Positions 8,384 to 17,504 of a stretch of 64,000 nucleotides of DNA are shown here, piece by piece. Source of the DNA: Enorma massiliensis phI. GTDB taxonomy: Bacteria > Actinomycetota > Coriobacteriia > Coriobacteriales > Coriobacteriaceae. The notes under the pieces are model-generated. The model was not told the origin of the DNA, did not search any database, and saw nothing but the letters and a program-made list of their open reading frames with translations. The position numbers and the translations under genes are program-made. The DNA lies in contig NZ_HE978574.1 of the NCBI RefSeq assembly GCF_000311845.1, positions 339,467-403,466 of the forward strand, given 5' to 3'. Within the stretch, counting starts at the first letter, position 1; each line of letters begins with the position of its first letter.

Positions 8384-11300
8384 TTACTCCGGGCTCTTGA
8401 GCGCCTCGACCATATCGATGCGGGCGAGCATGCGGTTGGTGATGAGGCTTACGGCGAGCGCGAACACGATGGAGAACGCCGCTGCGAGCGCGTAGCACCA
8501 CGGGTCCACCACCACGTCAAAGAAGATCGACGGCATCTTGAGGATGTACGTGAAGCTCTCGGAAAGCGCCCAACCGGCGGGCAGGCCAACCAGGATGCCG
8601 AGGCTTGTGAGCACAAGCGTCTCTTTGTTGATGTACGTGCGCACCTCGCCCGCCCGGAAGCCGAGCACCTTGATGGTGGCAATCTCACGCTCGCGCTCGC
8701 CGATGTTCACCGTGGAGAGGGTGAACAGAACTACGAAGGCGAGACCGGCTGCCAGACCGATGACAACGTAAACGACCACGTTGATCAGCGTGAAGCTCTG
8801 CTCGAATTGCTCGCGCATCTTGGCCACGCTCGTGATGCTCAGGAAGATGTCATCACCCTCGAGTTCGTCGGCGAACGCGCGCTGCTCGGTGTCGCCGCCG
8901 GTAAGGTGCGCGAAGAAACCGTTGAACTCGAGCGTACCGAAGAGCTCCTCATAGGCGTCTTCGGTCATATAGATGGCATTACCCAGGTAATTGCGGGTGA
9001 TGGACTCGACCGTTACCTCGGCCTTGTTGAGGGCGCTCGTGGTGATGCTCGCTGTGTCGCCCGCGCTTAGGCCGAGCACCGTCGCAGCGTTGTTGGTTAT
9101 AACAACGCCAGTGTCGTCGAGGCTGATGGGGCCGCCCTCAAGCGTTTGCAGCGACACGTAATCGCTGATTTGCATGCCGCTTGGGATGATGTAGAGCTGC
9201 ATGCTCTCCTTGCCGCCTTCGTACTCGACGGTGATGGTGTCTACGCCAATGGCTTCGAGGTCCGTGACCTCATCCGCGCCTTCGAGCACGTTGCGCGCCG
9301 CCTCGAAGTCGTCGGCCGAGGTGACCGCCATGAGGTCGTAGCGGTAGATTTGCTCGTACTGGCGCGGTGCAAGCGACTCGACGGTGTTCTTAATCGAGAA
9401 GCCGCAGATGAGGAGCGCCGTACAGCCCATGATGCCGAAGATGGTCATGGCGAGGCGCTTCTTATAGCGGAAGAGGTTGCGCGCGGTCACTTTGTTGAGG
9501 AACCCGAGGCGCCGCCAAAGCGGGCGGATATGCTCGAGGAAAATGCGCGATCCCGCTCGCGGCGCGCGTGGGCGCATGAGCGACGCGGGCGATTCGGTGA
9601 GGTCCTTGCGGCAGGTGATGAACGTCGCCCCCGCGATGCCTGCCACGAACGCCACGATGCCAAGGACGGCGTAGAACAGGTCGAAGTGCAGGCTGAAGAG
9701 GGGCAGCAGGTACATGGCCTGGAAGATATAGAACAGCACGTAGGGGATGACCACAAACCCAGCGATATCGCCGATGATGCCGCCGATGAGCGCCGCGGAA
9801 CCCGTATAGATGAGGTACTTGGAGAGGATGCGCGCGTTCGAGTAGCCGAGCGCCTTGTAGAGGCCAACGAGCCCGCGCTCCTCTTCTACCATGCGCGTCG
9901 CCGTGGTGAGGCTCACAAGAATGGCTACAACGAAGAAGATGACCGGGATGATGCGGGCAATGGCCTCGATGGATGATGCATCGGAATCGACGCTCGAGAA
10001 GCTGCCGAGGGCGCTGCGGTCCTGCACGTACCAGGTGGCGCTCTCGACCTCATCTACTTGCGCGCGGGCGTCGGCGATCTGCTGCAGGGCATCGGCGCGC
10101 TCTGTCTCAAAGGTGGCACGGCCCTCGTCAAGCTCGGCTTGGGCGTCGGCAAGCTGGGACAGGCCTTCGTCGATGGTCTGCTGAGCGTCGGCAAGCTGGG
10201 CGAGTGCTGAGGCACGTTGTGTGGCGAGCTCCGATTGCGCAGCATCGAGGAGCCCGAGACCGCTTTGCGCGGTGGCGAGGCCGGCGCGGGCGTCGCGCTC
10301 GGCTGCATCGAGCGCTTTGAGCCCGGCATTGATCTGGGCTCGGGCCCCCTCGAGGCCTCCGTCGATTTGTGCGATCGCCGCGTTGACTTGGGCGAGGCCG
10401 GAGGCAGCTTGGCCCATGCCCTGAGCGAGCTGGGCGACTGTGCTCTCTTCGCCCCCGGCGGTGAGTTGCTGCAGTTGCTCTTGCGCCTGCTCAAGCTGCG
10501 CAATCACGCTCGGTAGGTCGTCGTAGTGAATGGTTATGTCGCCATAGGAAAGCACGAGCGCTTCGGTGATCGCCACGCGTTCCTGCGTGATCGTAGTTTG
10601 TTCGTTGGCGAGTGTCTCCTGCTCGGCGCTGAGCGTTTGCTGCTCTTCTTGCAGGGTAGTCTGCTCGTCGAGTAGCTCGGTGCGCTGGGCGTCGCCATCG
10701 GGGGGTGATGCTAGTTCGGCTTCAATTTGGGCGAGGCGCTCATCGATAGCCGCTTGGCGGTCGGAGATCTCGCCGGCGCGTGCCGCAATCTCTTGTAGGC
10801 GCTCATCGATCTCGGTGCGGCGTACAAGCTCGGGCGCGTACTGGGCCTCCATAATTTGCTGGCCGAGTCGTGCAAGACTGAGCAGTTGCGAGACCTCGCT
10901 AGCGTAGGCGTCGACGGCATTGATGAAGGCCTGCTCCTCGGCAACGGGCTCTTCCGTTCCTGTCCAGGAGGAGAGCGTGTTCCAGGTCGCGGCCAGCTCG
11001 GCGCTGGCGGCGATTTGGTCGTTGCTGAGCCTGCTCACGAGCTCGTCGCCTCGCTGCTTGGCTTCGGCCGCGCCTGCTTCTGCTTGATATTTCGTGTCTG
11101 CAAGCGCATCGAGGCTGTCGAGCTGCCCGTTCAACTCGCTGCGCGTCTGGTCGATCGTCGCCAAGCCTTCGCGTGCTTGCTCGATGCCGTCAAGCGCTGC
11201 TGCGCGCTGCTCATCGATGGTTGCCTGGGCGTCGTTCAGCTCGCTAAGGGCGTTGGCACGCTGCGTGTCGAGTTCCTGTTGCCCGGCGAGCGCATCGGCG

Positions 11301-12268
11301 AGGCTCTCGTCAATCGTTGCCTGCCCATCGATGAGCTCCCGCTCGGCATCGGCAAGCTGCTGGCGAGCGTCGGCTTCGCTTACAGCGATCTCGTCAAGGG
11401 CATCCGACTTGATCTCTTCGGTGCGTGCGCGCTCGCGCTGGGGTGCCAGGTCTTCAACACGGCTCTGGACCTCGTCCACGCGTGCCTCATATTCACTCGA
11501 ATACGAGGAGAGCCCTTCGGTTCCCGAAACGGTGAGGTAGACAACGGTATAGGAGCTTGTATCGGCCACGGCGCTTTCGTCTACGAAGAACGTGTAATCG
11601 CTCGAGGTGCTCGCGCGAAACGCGATGGGGCCTTCAGGCTGCGTGATATTGGTTGGGTCGATGACCGCGCCAACGATGGTATACGTGCCGCCGGGAATGA
11701 GCGGGTCGTCGGCGGAGCCCTGCTCGTCGTCCGATTCGCCTGGATCCGCTTCGCTTCCGGTGTCTGCGCTCGTGTTGAGGTCGGAAAGTCCTGTGGGGTC
11801 TTCTGCAACGGCATCCTCGAAGGTCACGGTGTCACCGATCGATTTGTTCGCCGCGTGCAGGTAGTTTTCCGTGACCGCGATTTCGTTCGGCGCGTCGGGA
11901 AGCGAGCCCTCCACCACATACGGTTCGTTGATGCCAGAGCTGAGCAGCGTCTTGAGCATTACGGTCGAGCGGATGCCATCGACGTCGGTGTAGGTTTCGA
12001 TCTCGTAGCCGCCCTCCGCCACGGCGACGCCTTCGATGCCGGCGAGTTCATCGACGTCGTCCTGGGTGAGACCGAGCGTCGATTGCACCGAGATATCGTA
12101 GAGATGCTGGCGTTCGTAGAGCGCCTCGGCCGATTCGCGCAGGTCGAGGCAGGCGATGGAGAGCCCGGTGAGCATCGTGGCGCCAAGCGCGCAAATCGCT
12201 ACGATGGAAAGATAGCGTTTCTTGCTGCCGCCGATCGTGCGCAGGATGTCCTTGGAAAACGCCCTCAT
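8384..12268 (-). CDS. FtsX-type ABC permease with giant coiled coil
   Basis: A 1294-residue membrane protein. Residues about 19-41 form a first membrane segment. An extracytoplasmic part follows, much of it (about 230-750) an Ala/Glu/Gln-rich heptad region that must be a very long coiled coil. Two FtsX/MacB-type permease units are recognisable, near 765-900 (with VEEERGLVGLYKALGYSN after the helix) and at 950 to the C-terminus, ending in ALKSPE. Ordinary FtsX-family permeases are 400-850 residues, so the coiled coil is an insertion into the extracellular domain. It is 9 bp downstream of, and co-transcribed with, an ABC ATPase. Substrate unknown; lipids, peptides or cell-wall regulation are the family's usual roles. 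Confidence 0.9.
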   Translation of the reverse strand: MRAFSKDILRTIGGSKKRYLSIVAICALGATMLTGLSIACLDLRESAEALYERQHLYDISVQSTLGLTQDDVDELAGIEGVAVAEGGYEIETYTDVDGIRSTVMLKTLLSSGINEPYVVEGSLPDAPNEIAVTENYLHAANKSIGDTVTFEDAVAEDPTGLSDLNTSADTGSEADPGESDDEQGSADDPLIPGGTYTIVGAVIDPTNITQPEGPIAFRASTSSDYTFFVDESAVADTSSYTVVYLTVSGTEGLSSYSSEYEARVDEVQSRVEDLAPQRERARTEEIKSDALDEIAVSEADARQQLADAERELIDGQATIDESLADALAGQQELDTQRANALSELNDAQATIDEQRAAALDGIEQAREGLATIDQTRSELNGQLDSLDALADTKYQAEAGAAEAKQRGDELVSRLSNDQIAASAELAATWNTLSSWTGTEEPVAEEQAFINAVDAYASEVSQLLSLARLGQQIMEAQYAPELVRRTEIDERLQEIAARAGEISDRQAAIDERLAQIEAELASPPDGDAQRTELLDEQTTLQEEQQTLSAEQETLANEQTTITQERVAITEALVLSYGDITIHYDDLPSVIAQLEQAQEQLQQLTAGGEESTVAQLAQGMGQAASGLAQVNAAIAQIDGGLEGARAQINAGLKALDAAERDARAGLATAQSGLGLLDAAQSELATQRASALAQLADAQQTIDEGLSQLADAQAELDEGRATFETERADALQQIADARAQVDEVESATWYVQDRSALGSFSSVDSDASSIEAIARIIPVIFFVVAILVSLTTATRMVEEERGLVGLYKALGYSNARILSKYLIYTGSAALIGGIIGDIAGFVVIPYVLFYIFQAMYLLPLFSLHFDLFYAVLGIVAFVAGIAGATFITCRKDLTESPASLMRPRAPRAGSRIFLEHIRPLWRRLGFLNKVTARNLFRYKKRLAMTIFGIMGCTALLICGFSIKNTVESLAPRQYEQIYRYDLMAVTSADDFEAARNVLEGADEVTDLEAIGVDTITVEYEGGKESMQLYIIPSGMQISDYVSLQTLEGGPISLDDTGVVITNNAATVLGLSAGDTASITTSALNKAEVTVESITRNYLGNAIYMTEDAYEELFGTLEFNGFFAHLTGGDTEQRAFADELEGDDIFLSITSVAKMREQFEQSFTLINVVVYVVIGLAAGLAFVVLFTLSTVNIGEREREIATIKVLGFRAGEVRTYINKETLVLTSLGILVGLPAGWALSESFTYILKMPSIFFDVVVDPWCYALAAAFSIVFALAVSLITNRMLARIDMVEALKSPE

Positions 12269-12277
12269 CGCTCGCCC

Positions 12278-12979
12278 CTACCACTCGATGCGCTCGATGG
12301 GCGTTGGGTTCGGATTGAGCTTCATGTCGGTCACGCGGCCACTCTTGAAGCGAATGAGGCGGTCGGCCATGGGGGCGAGGGCAGAGTTGTGCGTGATGAT
12401 GATGACGGTGATGCCATCGCGCCGACAGGTATCTTGGAGGAGCTGCAAGATCTGCTTGCCTGTTTGGTAGTCGAGGGCGCCCGTGGGCTCGTCGCAGAGC
12501 AGGAGCTTGGGGGCCTTGGCGATAGCGCGAGCGATGGAGACGCGCTGCTGCTCGCCGCCCGAAAGCTGGGCGGGGAAGTTGCCCAGGCGCTTGGCGAGGC
12601 CCACCTTGCAGAGGGATTCCTCGGCATCGAGGGCGTTGGCGCACACCTGTGCCGCGAGCTCGACGTTTTCGAGCGCGGTGAGGTTGGGGACAAGGTTGTA
12701 GAACTGGAACACGAAGCCCACGTCGGTGCGGCGGTACTCCACGAGCTCGCGTTCGGTTGCATGGGTGATGTTGCGCCCGTCGACCATGACCGTTCCCGAC
12801 GTGGCTGTGTCCATACCGCCCAAGATGTTGAGCGCCGTGGTTTTGCCAGCGCCGGATGCGCCGAGAATGACGGCAAGCTCGCCGCGCTCGACGGTGAAGT
12901 TCGCGCCATCAAGCGCGTTGATCTGCGACTCGCCTGCGCCGTATGTTTTAACGACGTCGTTGAACTCGATGTATGCCAT
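12278..12979 (-). CDS. ABC transporter ATPase (MacB/LolD type)
   Basis: A 233-residue ATPase with Walker [10 protein letters not shown], signature [15 protein letters not shown], Walker [12 protein letters not shown] and the switch histidine in IIITHN. It is closest to the MacB/LolD/FtsE group that partners FtsX-type permeases, consistent with the gene 9 bp downstream. The start is set by the conserved [15 protein letters not shown] opening; upstream bases contain a weak GGCGGAC site. The promoter shares a 100-bp intergenic region with the divergent TetR gene, so repression by that TetR is likely. Confidence 0.94.
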   Translation of the reverse strand: MAYIEFNDVVKTYGAGESQINALDGANFTVERGELAVILGASGAGKTTALNILGGMDTATSGTVMVDGRNITHATERELVEYRRTDVGFVFQFYNLVPNLTALENVELAAQVCANALDAEESLCKVGLAKRLGNFPAQLSGGEQQRVSIARAIAKAPKLLLCDEPTGALDYQTGKQILQLLQDTCRRDGITVIIITHNSALAPMADRLIRFKSGRVTDMKLNPNPTPIERIEW

Positions 12980-13013
12980 GGGTCCGCCTAGCTATGTCGT
13001 GCTGCGATATTAC

Positions 13014-13044
13014 TCGACAGCATGTTGTCTAAATGTAGTATAGT
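13014..13044. promoter_or_regulatory. TetR operator/promoter between ABC operon and TetR
   Basis: GACAGCATGTTGTC (13016-13029) is a 14-base dyad with one mismatched pair. It overlaps a plus-strand promoter candidate, TCGACA (13014-13019) and TAGTAT (13036-13041) with a 16-bp spacer. It lies roughly midway between the divergent ATPase (ends 12979) and TetR (starts 13080) genes. Assignment as the TetR operator is inference from position and symmetry. Confidence 0.5.
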
Positions 13045-13079
13045 GGCGGCGTAGGGGGAAGGCGAGGAATGTTCGACAC

Positions 13080-13661
13080 ATGGAAACGAATTGTCGAGCG
13101 ATGGGGGCCGCCATGAGAAAGCAGCCGCAGGTGACCGAACAGACGCGGGCGAATCTTATGCAGGCGTTCTGGGATCTTTACCTCGAAAAACCAATTGAGA
13201 AGATCACCATACGGGAGATTACGGATCGCGCGGGCTACAACCGTGCGACGTTCTACCTGTATTATCGCGACGTGTACGATTTGTTCGACCAGCTTGAAGA
13301 GAGCATTTTGGGCCAGGTCCGGCAGCTGGTCAACGATCGCCTCCTAGGGGAGGAGACGCTGGACTTTACGCACCATATGGGGTTCATCCTTGAGCTTGCC
13401 CAGCGATTTGCGACCTACATGCCGAAACTGCTTACGAGCGATCCGTCGTTTTCGGCGCGGCTTAAGGTCATCATCGCCCCGCTGCTCGACCGGTTCATCC
13501 TGCCGGCGCGTAACCTTTCCGAGGAGGAGCGCTACCTTGTACGTGAGTTCTACACGAGCGGCGTGCTGAGCGCCATTATCGCTTGGATGATGACCGATCC
13601 AGCCGAGCGCATGCCCATCGACCGGCTTATTGCGCTTATCGTGAAGGCGGTTGGGCTCTAG
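13080..13661 (+). CDS. TetR-family transcriptional regulator
   Basis: A 193-residue regulator with the N-terminal TetR helix-turn-helix (KITIREITDRAGYNRATFYLYYRDVYDLF, around residues 40-68), and an all-helical ligand domain behind it. GAGGA lies 11 bases before the chosen ATG; in-frame ATGs at codons 8 and 12 are alternatives. Divergent from the ABC ATPase/permease pair with a dyad in the shared promoter region, so it probably represses that exporter and itself. The 220 bp downstream (13662-13881) contain GC-rich imperfect repeats (GGCTGTTCTGG/CTGGCCGGG) and no gene. Confidence 0.9.
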   Translation: METNCRAMGAAMRKQPQVTEQTRANLMQAFWDLYLEKPIEKITIREITDRAGYNRATFYLYYRDVYDLFDQLEESILGQVRQLVNDRLLGEETLDFTHHMGFILELAQRFATYMPKLLTSDPSFSARLKVIIAPLLDRFILPARNLSEEERYLVREFYTSGVLSAIIAWMMTDPAERMPIDRLIALIVKAVGL

Positions 13662-13881
13662 CCGGCTTTGGCTGTTCTGGCATGCGGGCGGTGCTGGCCG
13701 GGACTGCGCAGCCCTGGTCATTCTGGTGCTGGGGCGATGCGGCTGGGAGACGTCGCCGGCCTGCGGAACTGCCCGGCTGGTTCGGCCTGCGGAGCTGCCC
13801 GACCGGCTTTCCGTGCCGGGATGAGCTTCGACGTCGGATCGCGAAGCTGCCTAGCTGGCTCGCCGTGCCGGGATGAGCTTT

Positions 13882-14259
13882 CTAGTTCTCGAGCCCTTGC
13901 TCCGCCTTGCGAATGATGCTGTCGTAGTTCTCAATCTTATAGTTGAGGCGATCGAGGCCCGCTTGCATCTCGTTGATGCGTTCCTGCACGAGATCGCGCT
14001 GCTCTTCAAGGAGCGCCTTGCGTGCGGCGACGGTGGAGTCGCCCTCGGCAAAGAGCTGCATGTACTCGATGAGCGCCTCGATGGATACGTTGGCGCCGCG
14101 CATGCACTTGATGAACTGGATGCGCGCGCAATCCGCCTCGCTGTAATCGCGGATGCCGCTCTCGTTGCGTCGTACGTGCTCAAGGAGCCCGATGCGCTCG
14201 TAATAGCGCAGGGTGTCCGCGCTGATGTCGTACTTTTTGGAAACTTCCGCAATGCGCAT
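13882..14259 (-). CDS. MerR-family transcriptional regulator
   Basis: A 125-residue MerR protein: winged helix at 1-70 (MRIAEVSKKYDISADTLRYY start, RRNESGIRDYSEAD wing), then a dimerisation helix at about 80-120. No cysteine cluster typical of metal-binding MerR members is seen at the C-terminus, so an organic-signal type (YyaN/AdhR-like) is more likely. AGAAGGAG precedes the ATG. A MerR-type promoter stands 30 bp upstream. No gene follows on this strand for 1 kb other than repeats, so the only visible target is its own promoter. Confidence 0.92.
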   Translation of the reverse strand: MRIAEVSKKYDISADTLRYYERIGLLEHVRRNESGIRDYSEADCARIQFIKCMRGANVSIEALIEYMQLFAEGDSTVAARKALLEEQRDLVQERINEMQAGLDRLNYKIENYDSIIRKAEQGLEN

Positions 14260-14289
14260 GGTGGTTCTCCTTCTGTTCGCTCACTGTAC

Positions 14290-14320
14290 ACCATAGTGCT
14301 TGAAGCGAACTCCAAGTCAA
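14290..14320 (-). promoter_or_regulatory. MerR-type promoter, 19-bp spacer
   Basis: On the minus strand TTGACT (14320-14315) and TATGGT (14295-14290) are separated by 19 bp, the over-long spacing diagnostic of MerR-activated promoters. The spacer region contains the dyad CTTGGAG-TTCG-CTTCAAG (14316-14299), a plausible MerR operator. Autoregulation of the downstream merR gene is strongly suggested. Confidence 0.75.
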
Positions 14321-14412
14321 GAGACGCGTTAGGTTGGTCCTCGCGAGGGTTGCGCCGGGCTATTCGGGCGCTTTCGAACTTGAAATGTGGCGGTTGGAGG
14401 TGCTCTTGCAGA

Positions 14413-14552
14413 GTTCGTTCCACTATTGGGAATATCTTTTTCAAATGCCTGGAGTATTCGTTTACCACGTGAAACGAATCCTGCGGTTTTGTTAGTACGA
14501 ACGAGCTGTGGCCACGGTTTGTAGAAAAGAAGTTCCCAAAAGTGGAACGAAC
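14413..14552. repeat. Hairpin repeat GTTCGTTCCACT family
   Basis: Left arm 14413-14442 and right arm 14521-14552 pair over about 30 bases with a few mismatches (GTTCGTTCCAC at one outer end, its complement at the other), around a 78-base interior. It lies in the 490-bp region between merR and the 3' end of pfkA. No gene found in 14260-14751. Confidence 0.7.
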
Positions 14553-14575
14553 CTTGTTTGGAGGGCTCGTTCAGC

Positions 14576-14636
14576 AAAAATGCCCTGTCGCAGAGTGAAA
14601 TTTGGCGAATGCCTACTCTGTGACAGGGCGATTTTT
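14576..14636. terminator. Bidirectional terminator-like hairpin
   Basis: AAAAATGCCCTGTCGCAGAGT (14576-14596) pairs with ACTCTGTGACAGGGCGATTTTT (14615-14636) with one bulge and one mismatch. The A-tract and T-tract at the two ends make it a terminator on either strand. It lies 115 bp beyond the pfkA stop. A second short stem (CGTACTGCG, about 14705-14739) is nearer that gene. Confidence 0.65.
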
Positions 14637-14751
14637 AGACGCAGGGCGTGGCGGGCGCGTAGCGTCGGCGCGGTGTGCGGCGCGCGCTGCAAAGCAGAGC
14701 GGGCGTACTGCGGCCGCGCGAGACGAGGTCGCAGTACGCGATGTGCGTCGC

Positions 14752-15834
14752 TTACTCGTCGCCGAAGCTGATGCCGAGCGCTTTTGCCTCGCGCACGAGA
14801 TCGCTTTCGGGGTCGACGTACTTAAGCTTGCCGGCAACATCTTCAAGGGGCACGCGGCACATGTGGCGATCGCGCTGCGCGACCATGAAGCCGAACTCGC
14901 CTTCGAGGCAGCCGAGCGCCGCCTCCACGCCGCACTGCGTGGCGAAGATGCGGTCCTGAGCATCGGGGATGCCGCCGCGCTGGGTATGGCCGGGGATGGC
15001 AACGCGGGTCTCGCGTCCGGTCTTCGACTCAATCTCCTTAGCGATGTCGTACACGATCGACGGGCTCGTGCGAGCCGCTACCTTCTTCTTATATTCCTTC
15101 TTGGACAGCGCGGCGTCCTCTTTGGAGATGGCGCCCTCCGCCACCGCGATGATGGTGAAACGGCTGCCCGTTTCCATGCGCTTTTCGATGGTCTTGATCA
15201 CGTTGTCCATGCTGTACGGAATCTCGGGAATCAAGATTACGTCTGCACCGCCGGCAACGCCCGCGTACAGCGGGATCCAGCCAACCTTGTGGCCCATGAT
15301 CTCGATCACGAATACGCGGCCATGTGAGCTCGCGGTGGTGTGAATGTCGTCGATGCACTTGGTGGCGATCTCCACGGCGCTCGTGAAACCGAACGTCATC
15401 TCGGTTCCCCAGGTGTCGTTGTCGATGGTCTTGGGCAGTGCGATAACGTTGAGGCCCTCCTGCGATAGGCGGTTTGCCGTCTTGGTGGAGCCGTTGCCGC
15501 CCAGCATGAAGAGGCAATCGAGGTTGAGGTCGTGATAGGTCTGCTTCATGGCGGGAACCTTCTCCACGCCGTCGGCCTCGGGCGTGTCGATGCGCTTGAA
15601 CGGCGTGCGGCTCGTTCCCAGGATGGTGCCGCCGCGCGTGAGGATGCCGCTGAAGTCGTGGGCATCCATCTTGCGATAGCGCCGATAGATCATGCCCTGG
15701 TAGCCGTCCTCAAAACCGTAGATCTCGACGGGCTCAGAGCTCTTGTTGATGAGCGTCTTGACGATGCCGCGCATGGTGGCGTTGAGAGCCTGGCAATCGC
15801 CGCCACTGGTGAGCAAGCCAATTCGAAGTGTCAT
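14752..15834 (-). CDS. pfkA: 6-phosphofructokinase
   Basis: A 360-residue phosphofructokinase phosphorylating fructose 6-phosphate in glycolysis. Visible motifs are the nucleotide loop LLTSGGDCQALNA, LGGNGSTKTANRLSQ near residue 105, and the catalytic PKTIDNDTWGT near 127. Lysine before TIDND is found in the PPi-dependent and mixed 'clade X' enzymes, whereas glycine in GGNGS (rather than GGDDS) favours ATP as donor; the Asn in place of the usual Asp of GGDGS is notable. The donor therefore cannot be settled by sight. The start is the family start; a weak GGGGAAGGGG site precedes it. Monocistronic. Confidence 0.93.
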   Translation of the reverse strand: MTLRIGLLTSGGDCQALNATMRGIVKTLINKSSEPVEIYGFEDGYQGMIYRRYRKMDAHDFSGILTRGGTILGTSRTPFKRIDTPEADGVEKVPAMKQTYHDLNLDCLFMLGGNGSTKTANRLSQEGLNVIALPKTIDNDTWGTEMTFGFTSAVEIATKCIDDIHTTASSHGRVFVIEIMGHKVGWIPLYAGVAGGADVILIPEIPYSMDNVIKTIEKRMETGSRFTIIAVAEGAISKEDAALSKKEYKKKVAARTSPSIVYDIAKEIESKTGRETRVAIPGHTQRGGIPDAQDRIFATQCGVEAALGCLEGEFGFMVAQRDRHMCRVPLEDVAGKLKYVDPESDLVREAKALGISFGDE

Positions 15835-15881
15835 GATGATCCCCTTCCCCGGAGTGATGCATGCGTTAAGTGTACTCCGAG

Positions 15882-16069
15882 TGAGTCATATTGGGACGGG
15901 GTTGTTTTGACGCAGCCATATTGGAATGTGGGCGGCGCGCCTTATAGGGGAGGTGCAGTGCAATGAGCCAAGGTTGCCCTGTCCTGAGTCAAAACGGACC
16001 CGTCCCAATATGACCGGCGGGGGTGCGGATGAGTCAAAACGGACCCGTCCCAAAATGACTCAAAATGGT
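15882..16069. repeat. Family B repeat cluster after luxR-type gene
   Basis: Contains a variant TGAGTCATATTGGGACGGG at 15882-15900 and two direct 45-bp units at 15985 and 16030. Each unit begins TGAGTCAAAACGGACCCG, continues with TCCCAAAATGA (or TCCCAATATGA) and ends in a GC-rich spacer. The outer copies are inverted relative to each other. The last unit ends four bases from the stop codon of the LuxR-type gene at 16070. Matching clusters are at 20121-20177 and 20341-20432. Confidence 0.85.
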
Positions 16070-17038
16070 TTACGCATCTGTCCAATAGTCCTGCCGAAGC
16101 TCTTGCCGATCGCGGCATCCGGTTTTGCGCAGGATGTTGTGAATGTGCACCTTAACCGTGCTGAGCGAAAGCGAGAGGGCCGAAGCGATGTTCTGGTTGT
16201 CCATGCCGCCCAATACCATGCGCAGTACTTCTTGCTCGCGCGGAGAAAGCTTGTGGCGCTTGGCGTAAAGCGGCAGATGCGCCTCTACAAAGTCTTCCTG
16301 TTGCTCCGTTTGTCGCTGCGGAGGGTTTTCGAACCTCAGCGAAAGGCTTATGAGCGCGCTGCGGCACGCAACGAGCATGCAGCAGAGCATGAGAGCGTTC
16401 TCCGAGTAATTGCGCTCGGGCGCGACGGCGCGCAAATCCATGATGAAGCCCGTGGGATTCGGGCCCAGGAAAAACGCGGCGTCTTCGATGACCATGCCGG
16501 CTCCGAGCGCCCAGAGCACGAGATAGATCCATTTGGCGCGCGCGATGCGCTTTCGCTCGAAATCGTCGCGAGTAAAGACGTAGCGTGCTCCTGTATACAA
16601 CAGCATCCAAGCAAGGAAAACCGCACGCGGCGTATAGAAGATGAACCGCGCCAGGTTGTCGTCTTCCGGCAACGGAACGATGAGGGCGATGATGCTCACC
16701 GCGGTGAACACCAGGCACGGGATGACTCGCATCTTCAAGCTGCTATGCCCGAGGTATTCGCAGATAACGAGCCAGAACGTTGACATGAAGCCGACGCCGG
16801 AGACGATGGTGGCGATCGAGCGCACCGCGATATAGAGCTGGTCGTGCCACATATGTCCGAAGCCGACGATGTTGTCTTGGAAAACCCAGGCAACGTCGAA
16901 GAAGTAGAAAAAGAATCCCACGGCGCCCAGCAGGAAGAGCTGTCGGCGTGATACCAAGTACGCCGAGAGGCACACGGCAGACGTCAGGATGGAGGCGAGC
17001 AGCACGAAGAGCGTGAAATGGAGAACGACGAAGTCCAT
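16070..17038 (-). CDS. Membrane-anchored LuxR-type regulator
   Basis: A 322-residue protein with about seven hydrophobic helices in residues 1-215 and a C-terminal LuxR (GerE) helix-turn-helix, LSPREQEVLRMVLGGMDNQN through the recognition helix SLSTVKVHIHNIL. Such membrane LuxR proteins are abundant in Coriobacteriia. I start it at the ATG preceded by GGGGGG seven bases upstream; the frame is open 19 codons further but without a site. It diverges from the amino-acid permease gene, suggesting control of that permease and the adjacent aminotransferase by an external signal; this is inference. Confidence 0.88.
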   Translation of the reverse strand: MDFVVLHFTLFVLLASILTSAVCLSAYLVSRRQLFLLGAVGFFFYFFDVAWVFQDNIVGFGHMWHDQLYIAVRSIATIVSGVGFMSTFWLVICEYLGHSSLKMRVIPCLVFTAVSIIALIVPLPEDDNLARFIFYTPRAVFLAWMLLYTGARYVFTRDDFERKRIARAKWIYLVLWALGAGMVIEDAAFFLGPNPTGFIMDLRAVAPERNYSENALMLCCMLVACRSALISLSLRFENPPQRQTEQQEDFVEAHLPLYAKRHKLSPREQEVLRMVLGGMDNQNIASALSLSLSTVKVHIHNILRKTGCRDRQELRQDYWTDA

Positions 17039-17504
17039 AGCTGCACCCCCCCTAGATGCTTTGAAGCGCGATGCCTGCCGGCACGTCAACGCCACGCGTG
17101 GCTATGCCGCTCAGGTTATTCATCATAGAGAACTTTTCATGCAAGATGGCCGTGTTCTCTGCGAGCGGTCGGGCGTGGAGGCTGGGCGGAGATAATGAGT
17201 CTTTGCCGATATACCTGCGGTTTATTGCGGGTTTAGGGCCCTTCTGCGCAAAGCTAGAACTCAATTACGTCCCTTGCTACATCTTGCTTAGCCCTTTCCG
17301 CATGCATCCATCTCGCCGTAGATTCGTGCTGAGGCGGAAGGCGCGGTGCCGTGCCGGCTGTATGGGGTTAGCGCTTCCTCATTGCCTTCTCGCCTCGTTG
17401 GCTGTAAGGGCTGTTCTGCAAAACCTGATCTGTGGGCCGTGCCGAGCAGCTTGGTCGATAGGGGCGCATGAAGCGCGCCGGAAGTCCAGGGAGGGGCGAT
17501 ATCT
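17039..17504. other. Divergent regulatory region, no gene seen
   Basis: The 466 bp between the divergent LuxR-type gene and the permease gene hold no convincing reading frame. GGGAGGGG at 17489-17496 is the permease ribosome binding site. The length suggests a long leader or several operators, but no clear hairpin, riboswitch or promoter pair was recognised. Confidence 0.5.

Noticed and set aside
10856..12991. 711-codon plus-strand frame across the ABC permease and ATPase genes
   Set aside because: It is opposite two well-supported genes, has no motif and crosses their boundary.
15882..16069. CRISPR-like direct repeats in the family B cluster
   Set aside because: Only two units with nearly identical spacer sequence and no cas genes; the units are hairpin repeats.
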